9,880 bases of DNA from DATDEW01 sp046590205 (lineage in GTDB: Bacteria; Bacteroidota; Ignavibacteria; Palsa-1295). The notes beneath the pieces were generated by a model that worked only from the letters and a program-made list of their open reading frames with translations, did no database searches and had not been told where the DNA came from. The stretch spans positions 1 to 9,880 of the forward strand of contig JBKJTT010000023.1 in the NCBI GenBank assembly GCA_046590205.1, in the 5' to 3' direction. The position numbers were made by a program, and so were the translations under genes. Positions 1 through 7,104 of the stretch are shown in pieces (positions within the stretch are counted from its first letter, which is position 1; every line of letters starts with the position of its first letter).

Positions 1-984
1 ATTGATCCCGTCTCCCGCACTCGTCGCACACGCATGACAGAGCCGTTGAGACGTATCGTGCGCGAAACAACCCTTCATTCTTCTAACTTCATTCTTCCTC
101 TATTCGTAACGGATGAAGCTGGCAATACTCGAAACAATATCGCGTCAATGCCGGGAGTATATCAACTGGGTATTGATAACATCTTGCGTGAATCCGAGAA
201 AGCTCTTGAAGCAAAGCTTGGTGGTATTATTCTCTTTGGTGTAACATCAAAAAAAGATGAAGTCGGCTCCGAAGCATATAATGATGAAGGTATCATACAA
301 GAAACTGTTCGTGAGATAAAAAAACGATTTCCTGAATTGCTCGTAGCAACCGATGTATGTCTTTGCGAATATACTTCACATGGTCATTGCGGAGTTGTTC
401 ATAAGCATGGCAACGAGTACGAGATATCCAACGATGAAACGGTTGAGCTTCTTGTGCAAGAAGCCATCAGCCATGCCGAAGCAGGAAGCGACCTCATATC
501 GCCAAGCGACATGATGGATGGACGCATCGGGGCGATACGAGAAGCGCTCGATGAAAATGATTTCGTGAACGTGCCTATCATGAGTTACTCTGCAAAGTAT
601 GCTTCCGCTTTTTACGGACCATTCCGTGATGCTGTTGGAAGCATGCCGACCTTCGGTGATAGACGCTCACATCAAATGGATCCTGCAAATTCCGATGAAG
701 CAATGCGCGTAATGGAGCGCGACCTCGATGAAGGCGCGGACATCCTTATGGTTAAGCCCGCAATGAGTTACCTCGATATTATCCGTAGAGCAAAAGATGC
801 GTTTGACCTCCCTATCGCTGCCTATCAGGTAAGCGGTGAATACGCAATGATAAAAGCTGCCGCAGCAAACGGCTGGATAGATGAAGACCGCGTGATGATG
901 GAATCGCTTCTATCTATCAAGCGTGCAGGGGCATCTATCATCCTCACCTATTACGCCCTCGAAGCTGCGAAAAAACTCCAATAA
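1..984 (+). CDS. hemB: Porphobilinogen synthase (delta-aminolevulinic acid dehydratase), 5' end cut by window
   Basis: Condenses two 5-aminolevulinate molecules to porphobilinogen in the cytosol, the second common step of tetrapyrrole synthesis. The frame is open from base 1, and the residues before the first ATG (base 34) read IDPVSRTRRTR, matching the R-x-RR stretch that precedes the LRR-VRET motif in HemB. The true start is therefore upstream of the window and the ATG at 34 is internal. Numbered from that ATG, the zinc-site motif DVCLCEYTSHGHCG gives Cys109, Cys111 and Cys119. The two active-site lysines are Lys188 (SYSAKYAS) and Lys241 (MVKPAMSY), the latter forming the Schiff base. All three cysteines are present, so this is the zinc-dependent type rather than the Mg-only type. 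hemL follows after 6 bases, pointing to one operon. Family assignment is near certain; only the N-terminus is missing. Confidence 0.97.
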   Translation: MDPVSRTRRTRMTEPLRRIVRETTLHSSNFILPLFVTDEAGNTRNNIASMPGVYQLGIDNILRESEKALEAKLGGIILFGVTSKKDEVGSEAYNDEGIIQETVREIKKRFPELLVATDVCLCEYTSHGHCGVVHKHGNEYEISNDETVELLVQEAISHAEAGSDLISPSDMMDGRIGAIREALDENDFVNVPIMSYSAKYASAFYGPFRDAVGSMPTFGDRRSHQMDPANSDEAMRVMERDLDEGADILMVKPAMSYLDIIRRAKDAFDLPIAAYQVSGEYAMIKAAAANGWIDEDRVMMESLLSIKRAGASIILTYYALEAAKKLQ

Positions 985-990
985 GTATTT

Positions 991-2280
991 ATGACATATC
1001 CTACAAGCGAACAGCTTTTCGAGCGAGCAAAGAAGATAATTCCTGGCGGCGTGAACTCACCTGTCCGTGCATTTCGGGGTGTTGGCGGTACGCCGATCTT
1101 TATGACGAAAGCCGATGGTGCTAACATCTGGGATGCAGACGGTAATAAGTACATTGATTATGTCGGTTCGTGGGGACCGTTCATTTTAGGGCATCAACAT
1201 CCTGCTGTAAAAGAAGCTATTATTACACAAGCAGGACGTGCAACAAGCTTTGGCGCACCCACGGAGCTTGAGATAGAACTTGCAGAGCTTGTATCCTCTC
1301 TCATGCCAGACATTGAGATGGTTCGCATGGTGAACTCCGGCACAGAAGCCACGATGTCCGCTATTCGCCTCGCTCGTGCATATACGGGACGCGATAAAAT
1401 TATCAAGTTCGAGGGATGCTATCACGGACATGGCGACTCTTTTCTCATCAAAGCAGGAAGTGGAGCACTTACGCTCGGTACACCTGATTCTCCCGGCGTA
1501 ACCAAAGGTGTTGCAAACGATACACTCAACGCTCAGTTCAATGACATTGAGAGTGTTAGAGAGTTGGTGAGTGCAAATGATAAGCAAGTTGCATGTATTA
1601 TCGTTGAGCCAATCGGTGGCAACATGGGGGTTGTACCTCCCATAGACAATTTCTTAGGAAAACTTCGTGAACTTTGTACACAAGAAGGCATCGTCCTAAT
1701 CTTCGACGAAGTAATGACCGGCTTCCGCGTTGCACTCGGCGGAGCACAGTCGGTGTATAGTGTTGTACCCGACCTAACAACGCTCGGTAAGATCATCGGC
1801 GGAGGTTTGCCTGTCGGTGCGTATGGCGGCAAGCGCGAAATAATGGCTATGGTTTCACCATCCGGTCCCGTCTATCAAGCAGGGACGCTATCAGGCAATC
1901 CGCTCGCAATGTCCGCCGGGCTTGCAACTCTGAAAATATTGCGAGACGAAAATCCCTACCCTGCCCTCGAAAATAAATCTGCTTATCTTGCAGATTCATT
2001 TGCAAAAAATATCGTAGAGTTTGGCGTCCAAGCAACACAAACCAGAGTCGGCTCGATGATGTGTATGTTCTTTACTGATACCAATGTTGTGGACTATGAC
2101 ACTGCCATCACCTCAAATAAAGAGACCTACGCAAAGTATTTTCACTCCATGCTTTCATCGGGTATCTACCTTGCTCCTTCGCAATTCGAGGCGATGTTCG
2201 TGAGTGTAGCACATACTGATGCTGATATTGAACAGACCATCGCCGCACAAAGAAATGCGTTTGAGATGATTCGCGGCTAA
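991..2280 (+). CDS. hemL: Glutamate-1-semialdehyde 2,1-aminomutase
   Basis: PLP enzyme that converts glutamate-1-semialdehyde to 5-aminolevulinate, the substrate of the HemB encoded just upstream. Its presence implies the C5 (glutamyl-tRNA) route. The 429 residues match the family length. Visible motifs are the N-terminal PGGVNSPVRAF (about 18-28), the phosphate-binding NSGTEA (115-120), YHGHGD (144-149), FDEVMTGFR (238-246) and the Schiff-base lysine Lys267 in TLGKIIGGGLPVGAYGG. YQAGTLSGNP (295-304) is also typical. The start at 991 gives the usual N-terminus of the family. The 6-base gap after hemB contains no recognisable Shine-Dalgarno sequence, so translation may rely on coupling to hemB. 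No terminator hairpin is seen after the stop; the next gene's promoter begins 7 bases later. Confidence 0.97.
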   Translation: MTYPTSEQLFERAKKIIPGGVNSPVRAFRGVGGTPIFMTKADGANIWDADGNKYIDYVGSWGPFILGHQHPAVKEAIITQAGRATSFGAPTELEIELAELVSSLMPDIEMVRMVNSGTEATMSAIRLARAYTGRDKIIKFEGCYHGHGDSFLIKAGSGALTLGTPDSPGVTKGVANDTLNAQFNDIESVRELVSANDKQVACIIVEPIGGNMGVVPPIDNFLGKLRELCTQEGIVLIFDEVMTGFRVALGGAQSVYSVVPDLTTLGKIIGGGLPVGAYGGKREIMAMVSPSGPVYQAGTLSGNPLAMSAGLATLKILRDENPYPALENKSAYLADSFAKNIVEFGVQATQTRVGSMMCMFFTDTNVVDYDTAITSNKETYAKYFHSMLSSGIYLAPSQFEAMFVSVAHTDADIEQTIAAQRNAFEMIRG

Positions 2281-2287
2281 TTTTCCT

Positions 2288-2298
2288 CGTATCTTTGC
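2288..2298 (+). promoter_or_regulatory. Bacteroidota-type -7 promoter box of the symporter gene
   Basis: CGTATCTTTGC contains TATCTTTG, a full match to the TAnnTTTG -7 element known from Bacteroidota RpoD promoters. Only CCCT separates the TTTG from the ATG at 2302, so transcription would begin about at the start codon and the mRNA would be leaderless or nearly so. No clear -33 TTG was found at the right distance. The same 11-base pattern occurs before three other ORFs here. Confidence 0.65.
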
Positions 2299-2301
2299 CC
2301 T

Positions 2302-3606
2302 ATGGCAAAGAAGAAATATCCGCTCCATATCTCCATCTTTATCGGGATGCTCGTCGGCTCGCTCGGCGGGACGATACTTCAGCTATCCGGCGCAGAACCG
2401 GCGACGATAGAATCTATCGTCTCCTACGTCAAGCCAATCGGTGATATTTTCTTGCGGATGATATTTATGATGGTCATACCATTGCTTATCTCCGGGCTTG
2501 CGCTCGGTGTTGCCGATCTTGGTGACTTAAAAAAGATCGGACGTATCGGACTCATCACACTCGCCTTTAGTGCTGTGATTACAGGCATCTCTGTCCTCAT
2601 CGGAATCGGAATGGCAGAGGTATTTCAACCGGGCGGGAGTATCAGTGCTGTCGATAGAGATATACTCATACAAAAGTACTCCTCCAATTCTCAAGAGATA
2701 GCGAAGACCGTCAGCACACTTCAATCAGATAATTTTGTACAAACACTTGTCAATATTATCCCTCGCAACCCGTTCGAGGATATGGCGAATGTATTTGAAC
2801 CCGGATACAAAGGCGGAGGAGTTCTCTCTATCATGTTCTTCGGGCTTATTGTAGGCATTGCATTATCTCTCTCGAATCAAGATCGCACTCATACATTCAA
2901 GCGCTTTCTGGAAGGACTCTATGATATTGTGATGATAGGTATTAACATTGCTATGAAGTTTGCTCCAATTGGTGTAGCGGCATTGCTCTTTACACTTGCT
3001 GCACGGCTTGGCTATTCCATCTTCGGTGTTTTGTTGAACTATGTACTCGTTGTTATCGGCGCACTTGCTATTCACCAATTCGTTACATACTCACTCTTCT
3101 TAAAGTTTGCTTGCAAGATAAATCCGTTAGAGTTTTTCCGTAGTATCCGCGAAGTCATGCTGACGGCATTTACTACAAGCTCAAGTAACGTGACACTGCC
3201 GACGTCTATCCGAGTCACACAAGAAAAACTTGGATTCCCGAAAGAGATTACGAACTTCGTCCTGACGATCGGCAGCACTGCCAACCAGAACGGCACCGCG
3301 CTTTATGAAGGCATCACCGTGCTTTTCCTCGCACAATGTTTCGGAATCCCGCTCGACTTCATGTCGCAAGTATTCGTCGTTCTCATTTGTGTTCTTTCTG
3401 GTATTGGTACAGCGGGAGTACCAGGGGCATCGTTACCAATTATTATGCTCATACTTGTAACTATAGGTATTCCCGGCGAGAGTATTGCCATTATTTATGG
3501 TGTTGATAGGATACTTGATATGAGCCGCACAGTCGTTAATGTATCGGGAGATATTGTTGCAACAGCGTATGTAAGTAAAATGGAAGAGAAATACGCGAAA
3601 GGATAG
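2302..3606 (+). CDS. Dicarboxylate/amino acid:cation symporter (DAACS/SDF family)
   Basis: Inner-membrane secondary transporter of the GltP/GltT/DctA family (sodium:dicarboxylate symporter domain over almost all 434 residues), which takes up acidic amino acids or C4-dicarboxylates using a cation gradient. Family hallmarks are the serine-rich hairpin-1 motif TTSSSNVTLP (291-300), the NxxGT motif in TM7 (NQNGT, 328-332) and the TM8 signature DRILDMSRTVVNVSGD (402-417). Arg409 aligns with GltPh Arg397, which contacts the substrate's side-chain carboxylate, so an acidic substrate is likely. Asp406, Asn413 and Asp417 match other substrate or sodium ligands. An oddity is that the usual NMDGT reads NQNGT: Asn330 replaces an Asp that helps coordinate sodium. 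The gene has its own promoter box four bases before the ATG and no Shine-Dalgarno sequence. The exact substrate cannot be told from sequence. Confidence 0.93.
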   Translation: MAKKKYPLHISIFIGMLVGSLGGTILQLSGAEPATIESIVSYVKPIGDIFLRMIFMMVIPLLISGLALGVADLGDLKKIGRIGLITLAFSAVITGISVLIGIGMAEVFQPGGSISAVDRDILIQKYSSNSQEIAKTVSTLQSDNFVQTLVNIIPRNPFEDMANVFEPGYKGGGVLSIMFFGLIVGIALSLSNQDRTHTFKRFLEGLYDIVMIGINIAMKFAPIGVAALLFTLAARLGYSIFGVLLNYVLVVIGALAIHQFVTYSLFLKFACKINPLEFFRSIREVMLTAFTTSSSNVTLPTSIRVTQEKLGFPKEITNFVLTIGSTANQNGTALYEGITVLFLAQCFGIPLDFMSQVFVVLICVLSGIGTAGVPGASLPIIMLILVTIGIPGESIAIIYGVDRILDMSRTVVNVSGDIVATAYVSKMEEKYAKG

Positions 3607-3625
3607 TCCCATAGTAATTTCTCTT

Positions 3626-3636
3626 CGTATTTTTGC
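3626..3636 (+). promoter_or_regulatory. Bacteroidota-type -7 promoter box of pyrF
   Basis: CGTATTTTTGC contains TATTTTTG, fitting TAnnTTTG, followed by CACC and then the pyrF ATG at 3640. Its layout is the same as that of the box before the symporter gene, including the four-base gap and a pyrimidine-rich stretch just upstream. It implies a leaderless or very short-leader pyrF mRNA transcribed independently of the preceding gene. Confidence 0.65.
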
Positions 3637-3639
3637 ACC

Positions 3640-4440
3640 ATGACATTTACACAAAAGATTCTTTCCGCACAGGAGAAAGCCAACTCCTCACTTTGCATTG
3701 GTCTTGATACAGATATCCGCAAGCTACCTGAGATACTCAAGAATGAGCCGAATCCGATGGCAGCATTCAATAAAGCGATCATCGAAGCAACAAGCGACCT
3801 TGCCTGCGCCTACAAACCCAACACTGCATATTACGAAGCAGGCGGCACAAAGGGGCTTGACGCACTCTCGGCAACACTGGACGCGATCCCATCCCACATC
3901 TTAACGATAGGTGACTGCAAACGCGGTGATATGAGCACGACAAATGAGCAGTATCACATCGCATGGCAGGAGTTATTTCGATTTGATTCTATTACCGTCT
4001 CTCCGTACATGGGCAGAGAGTCGTATGAGCCGTTCTTGCAAAGTGAAGAGCAAGGTGTGTTTTTTCTCGGATTGACTTCAAATCCCGGAGCGAAAGATTT
4101 TCAATATCTCGAACTCGCTAACGGCAAAAAGCTCTATGAGCAAGTAACCGACACGGTTGCCGAGTGGAACAAAGCAAAGAAGAACTGCGGACTTGTCGTC
4201 GGCGCAACAAAACCCGAAGAGCTCCGCGCACTCCGAGAACGTGCTCCCGAGCTTCCCTTCCTCGTGCCTGGTGTCGGTGCACAAGGTGGCTCGCTCGAAG
4301 AATCTCTCAAAGCAAATGGTAATGGTATCGCGCTTATTAATGTAAGCCGAGGAGTTACTGCTGCATCGAATGGAAGCGACTTCGCCGAAGCAGCTCGAGC
4401 GGCAGCTTTGAAATTTGTTGAAGCTATGAGGGCTTTATAG
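3640..4440 (+). CDS. pyrF: Orotidine 5'-phosphate decarboxylase (subfamily 2)
   Basis: Decarboxylates orotidine 5'-phosphate to UMP, the last step of de novo pyrimidine synthesis, in the cytosol. The 266 residues fit the longer subfamily-2 type. Visible motifs are GLDTDIRKLP (21-30), YKPNTAYYEA (58-67), the catalytic D-x-K-x-x-D stretch DCKRGD (Asp92, Lys94, Asp97) within ILTIGDCKRGDMSTTNEQY, SPYMGRESYEPF (121-132), VGATKPEEL (187-195), LVPGVGAQGG (208-217) and the phosphate-binding INVSRGV (233-239). The catalytic motif has Cys93 where Ala is usual (DAKRGD); all charged catalytic residues are kept. The ATG at 3640 is preceded by a promoter box with no room for a ribosome binding site. The DUF2851 gene starts 15 bases after the stop and may be co-transcribed. 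Confidence 0.95.
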   Translation: MTFTQKILSAQEKANSSLCIGLDTDIRKLPEILKNEPNPMAAFNKAIIEATSDLACAYKPNTAYYEAGGTKGLDALSATLDAIPSHILTIGDCKRGDMSTTNEQYHIAWQELFRFDSITVSPYMGRESYEPFLQSEEQGVFFLGLTSNPGAKDFQYLELANGKKLYEQVTDTVAEWNKAKKNCGLVVGATKPEELRALRERAPELPFLVPGVGAQGGSLEESLKANGNGIALINVSRGVTAASNGSDFAEAARAAALKFVEAMRAL

Positions 4441-4455
4441 CAATATGTAGGGCAC

Positions 4456-5772
4456 ATGAAGTCATCACTCCCGGAGATATTGCTTCAGGAAATGTGGAAG
4501 GAACATGAGCGGTTCTTGATAAAACATCCTACGCTCTCCGACGGCTCGCCTATCACTATCATTCATCCAGGTACACATAACGAGCTTCATAGTGGACCGG
4601 ATTTTCACGGAGCTAAAATTGCTATTGATGGCATTGTGCTATCGGGTGATGTTGAGATTCATCGTAACTACAACGACTGGCAGGCACATTCGCATGGAGG
4701 CGATACAAATTACTCACAGGTGATTCTTCATGTTGTCTTGGAGTTCGATGAAGATGCTGACCTCAAAGAGCCGAACATCCCGACACTTATCTTAAAAGAT
4801 AATCTTGATTTCTCACATCGAGCATTTTGGCAGGAGCTATTTGAGAAGCGGTATGCCCGTGCCCCGGAGCTTCCTTGCTATCCGCATAATCTTGCCGTCC
4901 CGATGCGGACAAAACGCAAGCTCATTGCAAAGATGGGTGAAGCGCGGCTTGATGAATTGGTTGGAAGGTTTGATAAAGAATCACAAGAGAAGTTCTTAGA
5001 CAATATCTACGAGAGGATACTTGATGCTCTTGGTTACTCGGAGAATAGAGAGTCATTCAAGATGTTGTCTGCAATACTTCCGAGAACACTATTACAAAGC
5101 ATTCGAGGAAAAGAGAATATATCTCATCTCCCAGTCATATTCGAAGCACTTTACTTCGGGGCATCGGGATTGTTAAAACAGCCATCGGCAGAATATACTC
5201 ATGAAGTAAATGAGTATCTGCTTGACCTGAATGCGAAGTGGAGTGAACTGCAGGCAAGTTACCCTATGACTGAAACACTCGCCGAAAGTGACTGGACGTT
5301 CTTCCGCATCAGACCAACGAACACTCCATATCGCCGCATTGCGCTCGCTGCCGCACTTGCAGAGAAGTATTTCTCACGAAAAGACTTTTCTATCTATGAA
5401 GAGATAGAATACGAAACGGCAAATCCTTTCTGGATGAAACGGACTTCGTATAAAAGCGAACTTCCCGAAGTTCATGAATTACTCGGCGAGGAGAGACGAC
5501 GTGCCATACACTTGAACGTCATCCTCCCTGCTCGAATCGCGTCAACTGACAACAAACGCACCAAAGAGATTCGCAAAGAGTGGCTCGAACTCGGTTCTCG
5601 TTCAAGTGCGAGATACGGAGAAGTCATCGAGCAAGAGTTGATGGAATCCGAACATCTCCGCTCTGTCGGCGCAGAGCAAGGCGCACTGTTTCTCTACCGT
5701 AATTACTGCACAAAGAAACGCTGCTCCGAATGCATGATCGGGCAGAAGCTTATTGATAAAAAACTGATGTAA
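4456..5772 (+). CDS. DUF2851 family protein of unknown function
   Basis: Matches the DUF2851 family, which is common in Bacteroidota and Chlorobi relatives; its function is not established. The 438-residue protein looks soluble, with no signal peptide or membrane segment. The N-terminal third carries the conserved motifs: IIHPGTHNELHSGPDF (35-50), SGDVEIH (63-69), DWQAHSHGGD (74-83) and ILHVV (90-94). This cluster of Asp, Glu and His residues could form a metal site (inference). The C-terminus ends with cysteines 418, 423 and 426 in CTKKRCSECMIG, another family feature that could bind metal. It starts 15 bases after pyrF. A weak promoter-like TATGTAGG lies four bases before the ATG, but read-through from pyrF is equally plausible. 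It converges on the next gene with only 6 bases between stops and no evident terminator. Confidence 0.88.
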   Translation: MKSSLPEILLQEMWKEHERFLIKHPTLSDGSPITIIHPGTHNELHSGPDFHGAKIAIDGIVLSGDVEIHRNYNDWQAHSHGGDTNYSQVILHVVLEFDEDADLKEPNIPTLILKDNLDFSHRAFWQELFEKRYARAPELPCYPHNLAVPMRTKRKLIAKMGEARLDELVGRFDKESQEKFLDNIYERILDALGYSENRESFKMLSAILPRTLLQSIRGKENISHLPVIFEALYFGASGLLKQPSAEYTHEVNEYLLDLNAKWSELQASYPMTETLAESDWTFFRIRPTNTPYRRIALAAALAEKYFSRKDFSIYEEIEYETANPFWMKRTSYKSELPEVHELLGEERRRAIHLNVILPARIASTDNKRTKEIRKEWLELGSRSSARYGEVIEQELMESEHLRSVGAEQGALFLYRNYCTKKRCSECMIGQKLIDKKLM

Positions 5773-5778
5773 AATTCC

Positions 5779-6831
5779 TTACGACCCGCCCCACTCTTTG
5801 AGGAGCGCATCAAGTCCGGGTTGTATCTGTTCGGGTGCTACTTCTTTGGCTTTCTTTACATTCTTTATCGCTTTATCTTTATCGCCTGATGCTTCGTAAA
5901 AGCGCGCCATGCCAGCAAATGATGTCCAATGCTTCGGATTCTTTTTTGAGTTTATCTCGAAAACTTCTTTGGCATCGACTATCTTTTTCTCGGTGAGATA
6001 TTGCCTTCCGACTGCATATAACATACCCGGCGCTGCCTTCGCATATCCCTCTCGTAACACACTGTCTCCTTCCGCTTTTCTGCCGAGCTTAATGAGAAGC
6101 TGTGCTTTGGTATCAAGATTCTCGTAACGCGAATCAGCATTCACCGACTGATTCGCCCATTTCAATGCTTCTTCCAAGTTCGTATTATTTTCATAGCAGT
6201 ACCAGGCAGCGGCATTGTAACCAATCCAGCTAAAGCCAATATTGTTGCGAAGTTCTTTTCGTGCATTATCTATAACGATCTTCTTCACATCAACAGAGAT
6301 CGTAATTGGAATTTGCAATTTCTCCCATGCAAGTTGAAGATCTGCACTTTCAGGTTTGACATCTTCGAATGTGAATGTGAGGTACTCGCGAAATTCTCCT
6401 GCGCGCGACTTCACATTTACACGAAGCGCGTCTTCCTTTTGGTCGTACGAGAAGCTTCCCCATGAGGTTGAATTCTTTGAAAAGATAATTGTCCAATCTG
6501 ATGCGGAAGGAATTGTATGCAAGCCATACGTGCCGGCCTCAAGCGGCTTACCTTCTATCATAACGTCATGTGAGAATGAAATAGTGGTGTTCTCGTTTGC
6601 ACCGGCGCGCCATGGGATGGGCTTCCCGTCATTGAATGGTACTACCTCACCCCATATTTTCCTGCCTTTGACCGCAGGACGGCTATAGTCCACACGAATA
6701 TCTGTTATACCAATACGCTGGATGACTGATGCGCGCTGGCTCTCACGTGGCGAAGAGATTTCACCCGGCAGTATTTGTGCAAATGAGACTGCTGAAGATA
6801 ACAAAAGAAATGCAATGACAAAAGACTTCAT
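5779..6831 (-). CDS. Secreted DUF2911 protein with C-terminal TPR-like repeats
   Basis: The 350-residue product begins with a signal peptide: Lys2, a hydrophobic core, then SFAQ with likely cleavage after Ala18, so it is exported to the periplasm or beyond. Residues about 28-180 match DUF2911, with IGITDIRVDYSRPAVKGRKIWG (40-61), PWRAGANENTTISFS (73-87), the EAGTYGLHTIP stretch (98-108), WTIIFSKN (113-120) and the WG...YD pair (124-130). Residues about 200-345 are helical with TPR-like units, for example LKWANQSVNADSRYENLDTK and FAGMARFYEASGDKDKAIKN, and probably mediate protein contacts. An upstream in-frame ATG at 6864 would add 11 residues, but the strong Shine-Dalgarno and signal peptide select 6831. 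The molecular function of DUF2911 is unknown; such proteins are frequent in Bacteroidota-like genomes. Confidence 0.9.
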   Translation of the reverse strand: MKSFVIAFLLLSSAVSFAQILPGEISSPRESQRASVIQRIGITDIRVDYSRPAVKGRKIWGEVVPFNDGKPIPWRAGANENTTISFSHDVMIEGKPLEAGTYGLHTIPSASDWTIIFSKNSTSWGSFSYDQKEDALRVNVKSRAGEFREYLTFTFEDVKPESADLQLAWEKLQIPITISVDVKKIVIDNARKELRNNIGFSWIGYNAAAWYCYENNTNLEEALKWANQSVNADSRYENLDTKAQLLIKLGRKAEGDSVLREGYAKAAPGMLYAVGRQYLTEKKIVDAKEVFEINSKKNPKHWTSFAGMARFYEASGDKDKAIKNVKKAKEVAPEQIQPGLDALLKEWGGS

Positions 6832-6835
6832 AAAT

Positions 6836-6843
6836 TCCTCCCT
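6836..6843 (-). promoter_or_regulatory. Shine-Dalgarno site deciding the start of the DUF2911 gene
   Basis: On the - strand AGGGAGGA lies 5 bases before the ATG at 6831, an almost ideal ribosome binding site. It favours 6831 over the upstream ATG at 6864 and shows that this organism uses SD-led starts alongside apparently leaderless ones. Confidence 0.8.
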
Positions 6844-6988
6844 AGAGTAATAGATAATAGACACAGTAAATACACGAGAAATTACAGAAAGTTGTTCTTA
6901 TAAGTTGCTATTTCTATCGTCGATTTCCTCACTTTTGGGAAACCTTGCGACTAACTGGGGGTGTTATACATCCGCTCCAATAAAACAA

Positions 6989-7061
<73 letters not shown>

Positions 7062-7068
7062 CATAAAG

Positions 7069-7100
7069 ACGCCGCCCGAAAAGCGGCGTTTTCTGTTTTT
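7069..7100 (+). terminator. Intrinsic terminator of the tRNA-Gly gene
   Basis: ACGCCGC and GCGGCGT form a seven-pair GC-rich stem around a seven-base loop (CCGAAAA), followed directly by TTTCTGTTTTT. This is a textbook Rho-independent terminator placed 7 bases after the tRNA. It ends just before the predicted GTG start of the next gene, so that gene needs its own promoter or read-through. Confidence 0.88.
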
Positions 7101-7104
7101 CAAA

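Noticed and set aside
6..18. 13-base exact match between the hemB 5' end and the tRNA-Gly 3' end (7048-7060), resembling an attachment-site pair
   Set aside because: The hemB copy encodes part of the conserved N-terminal region, the DNA between is housekeeping genes, and no integrase is present. A chance match is more likely than an integrated element.
4444..4451. TATGTAGG four bases before the DUF2851 start, at the same spacing as the promoter boxes before the symporter and pyrF
   Set aside because: It matches only four of six fixed positions of TAnnTTTG and lacks the CG and TTTGC context, so it was not annotated as a promoter.
6945..6970. TTGCGA and TATACA upstream of the tRNA as a -35/-10 promoter
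   Set aside because: The spacer is only 14 bases, too short for a sigma-70-type pair, and TATACATC is a poor match to TAnnTTTG.
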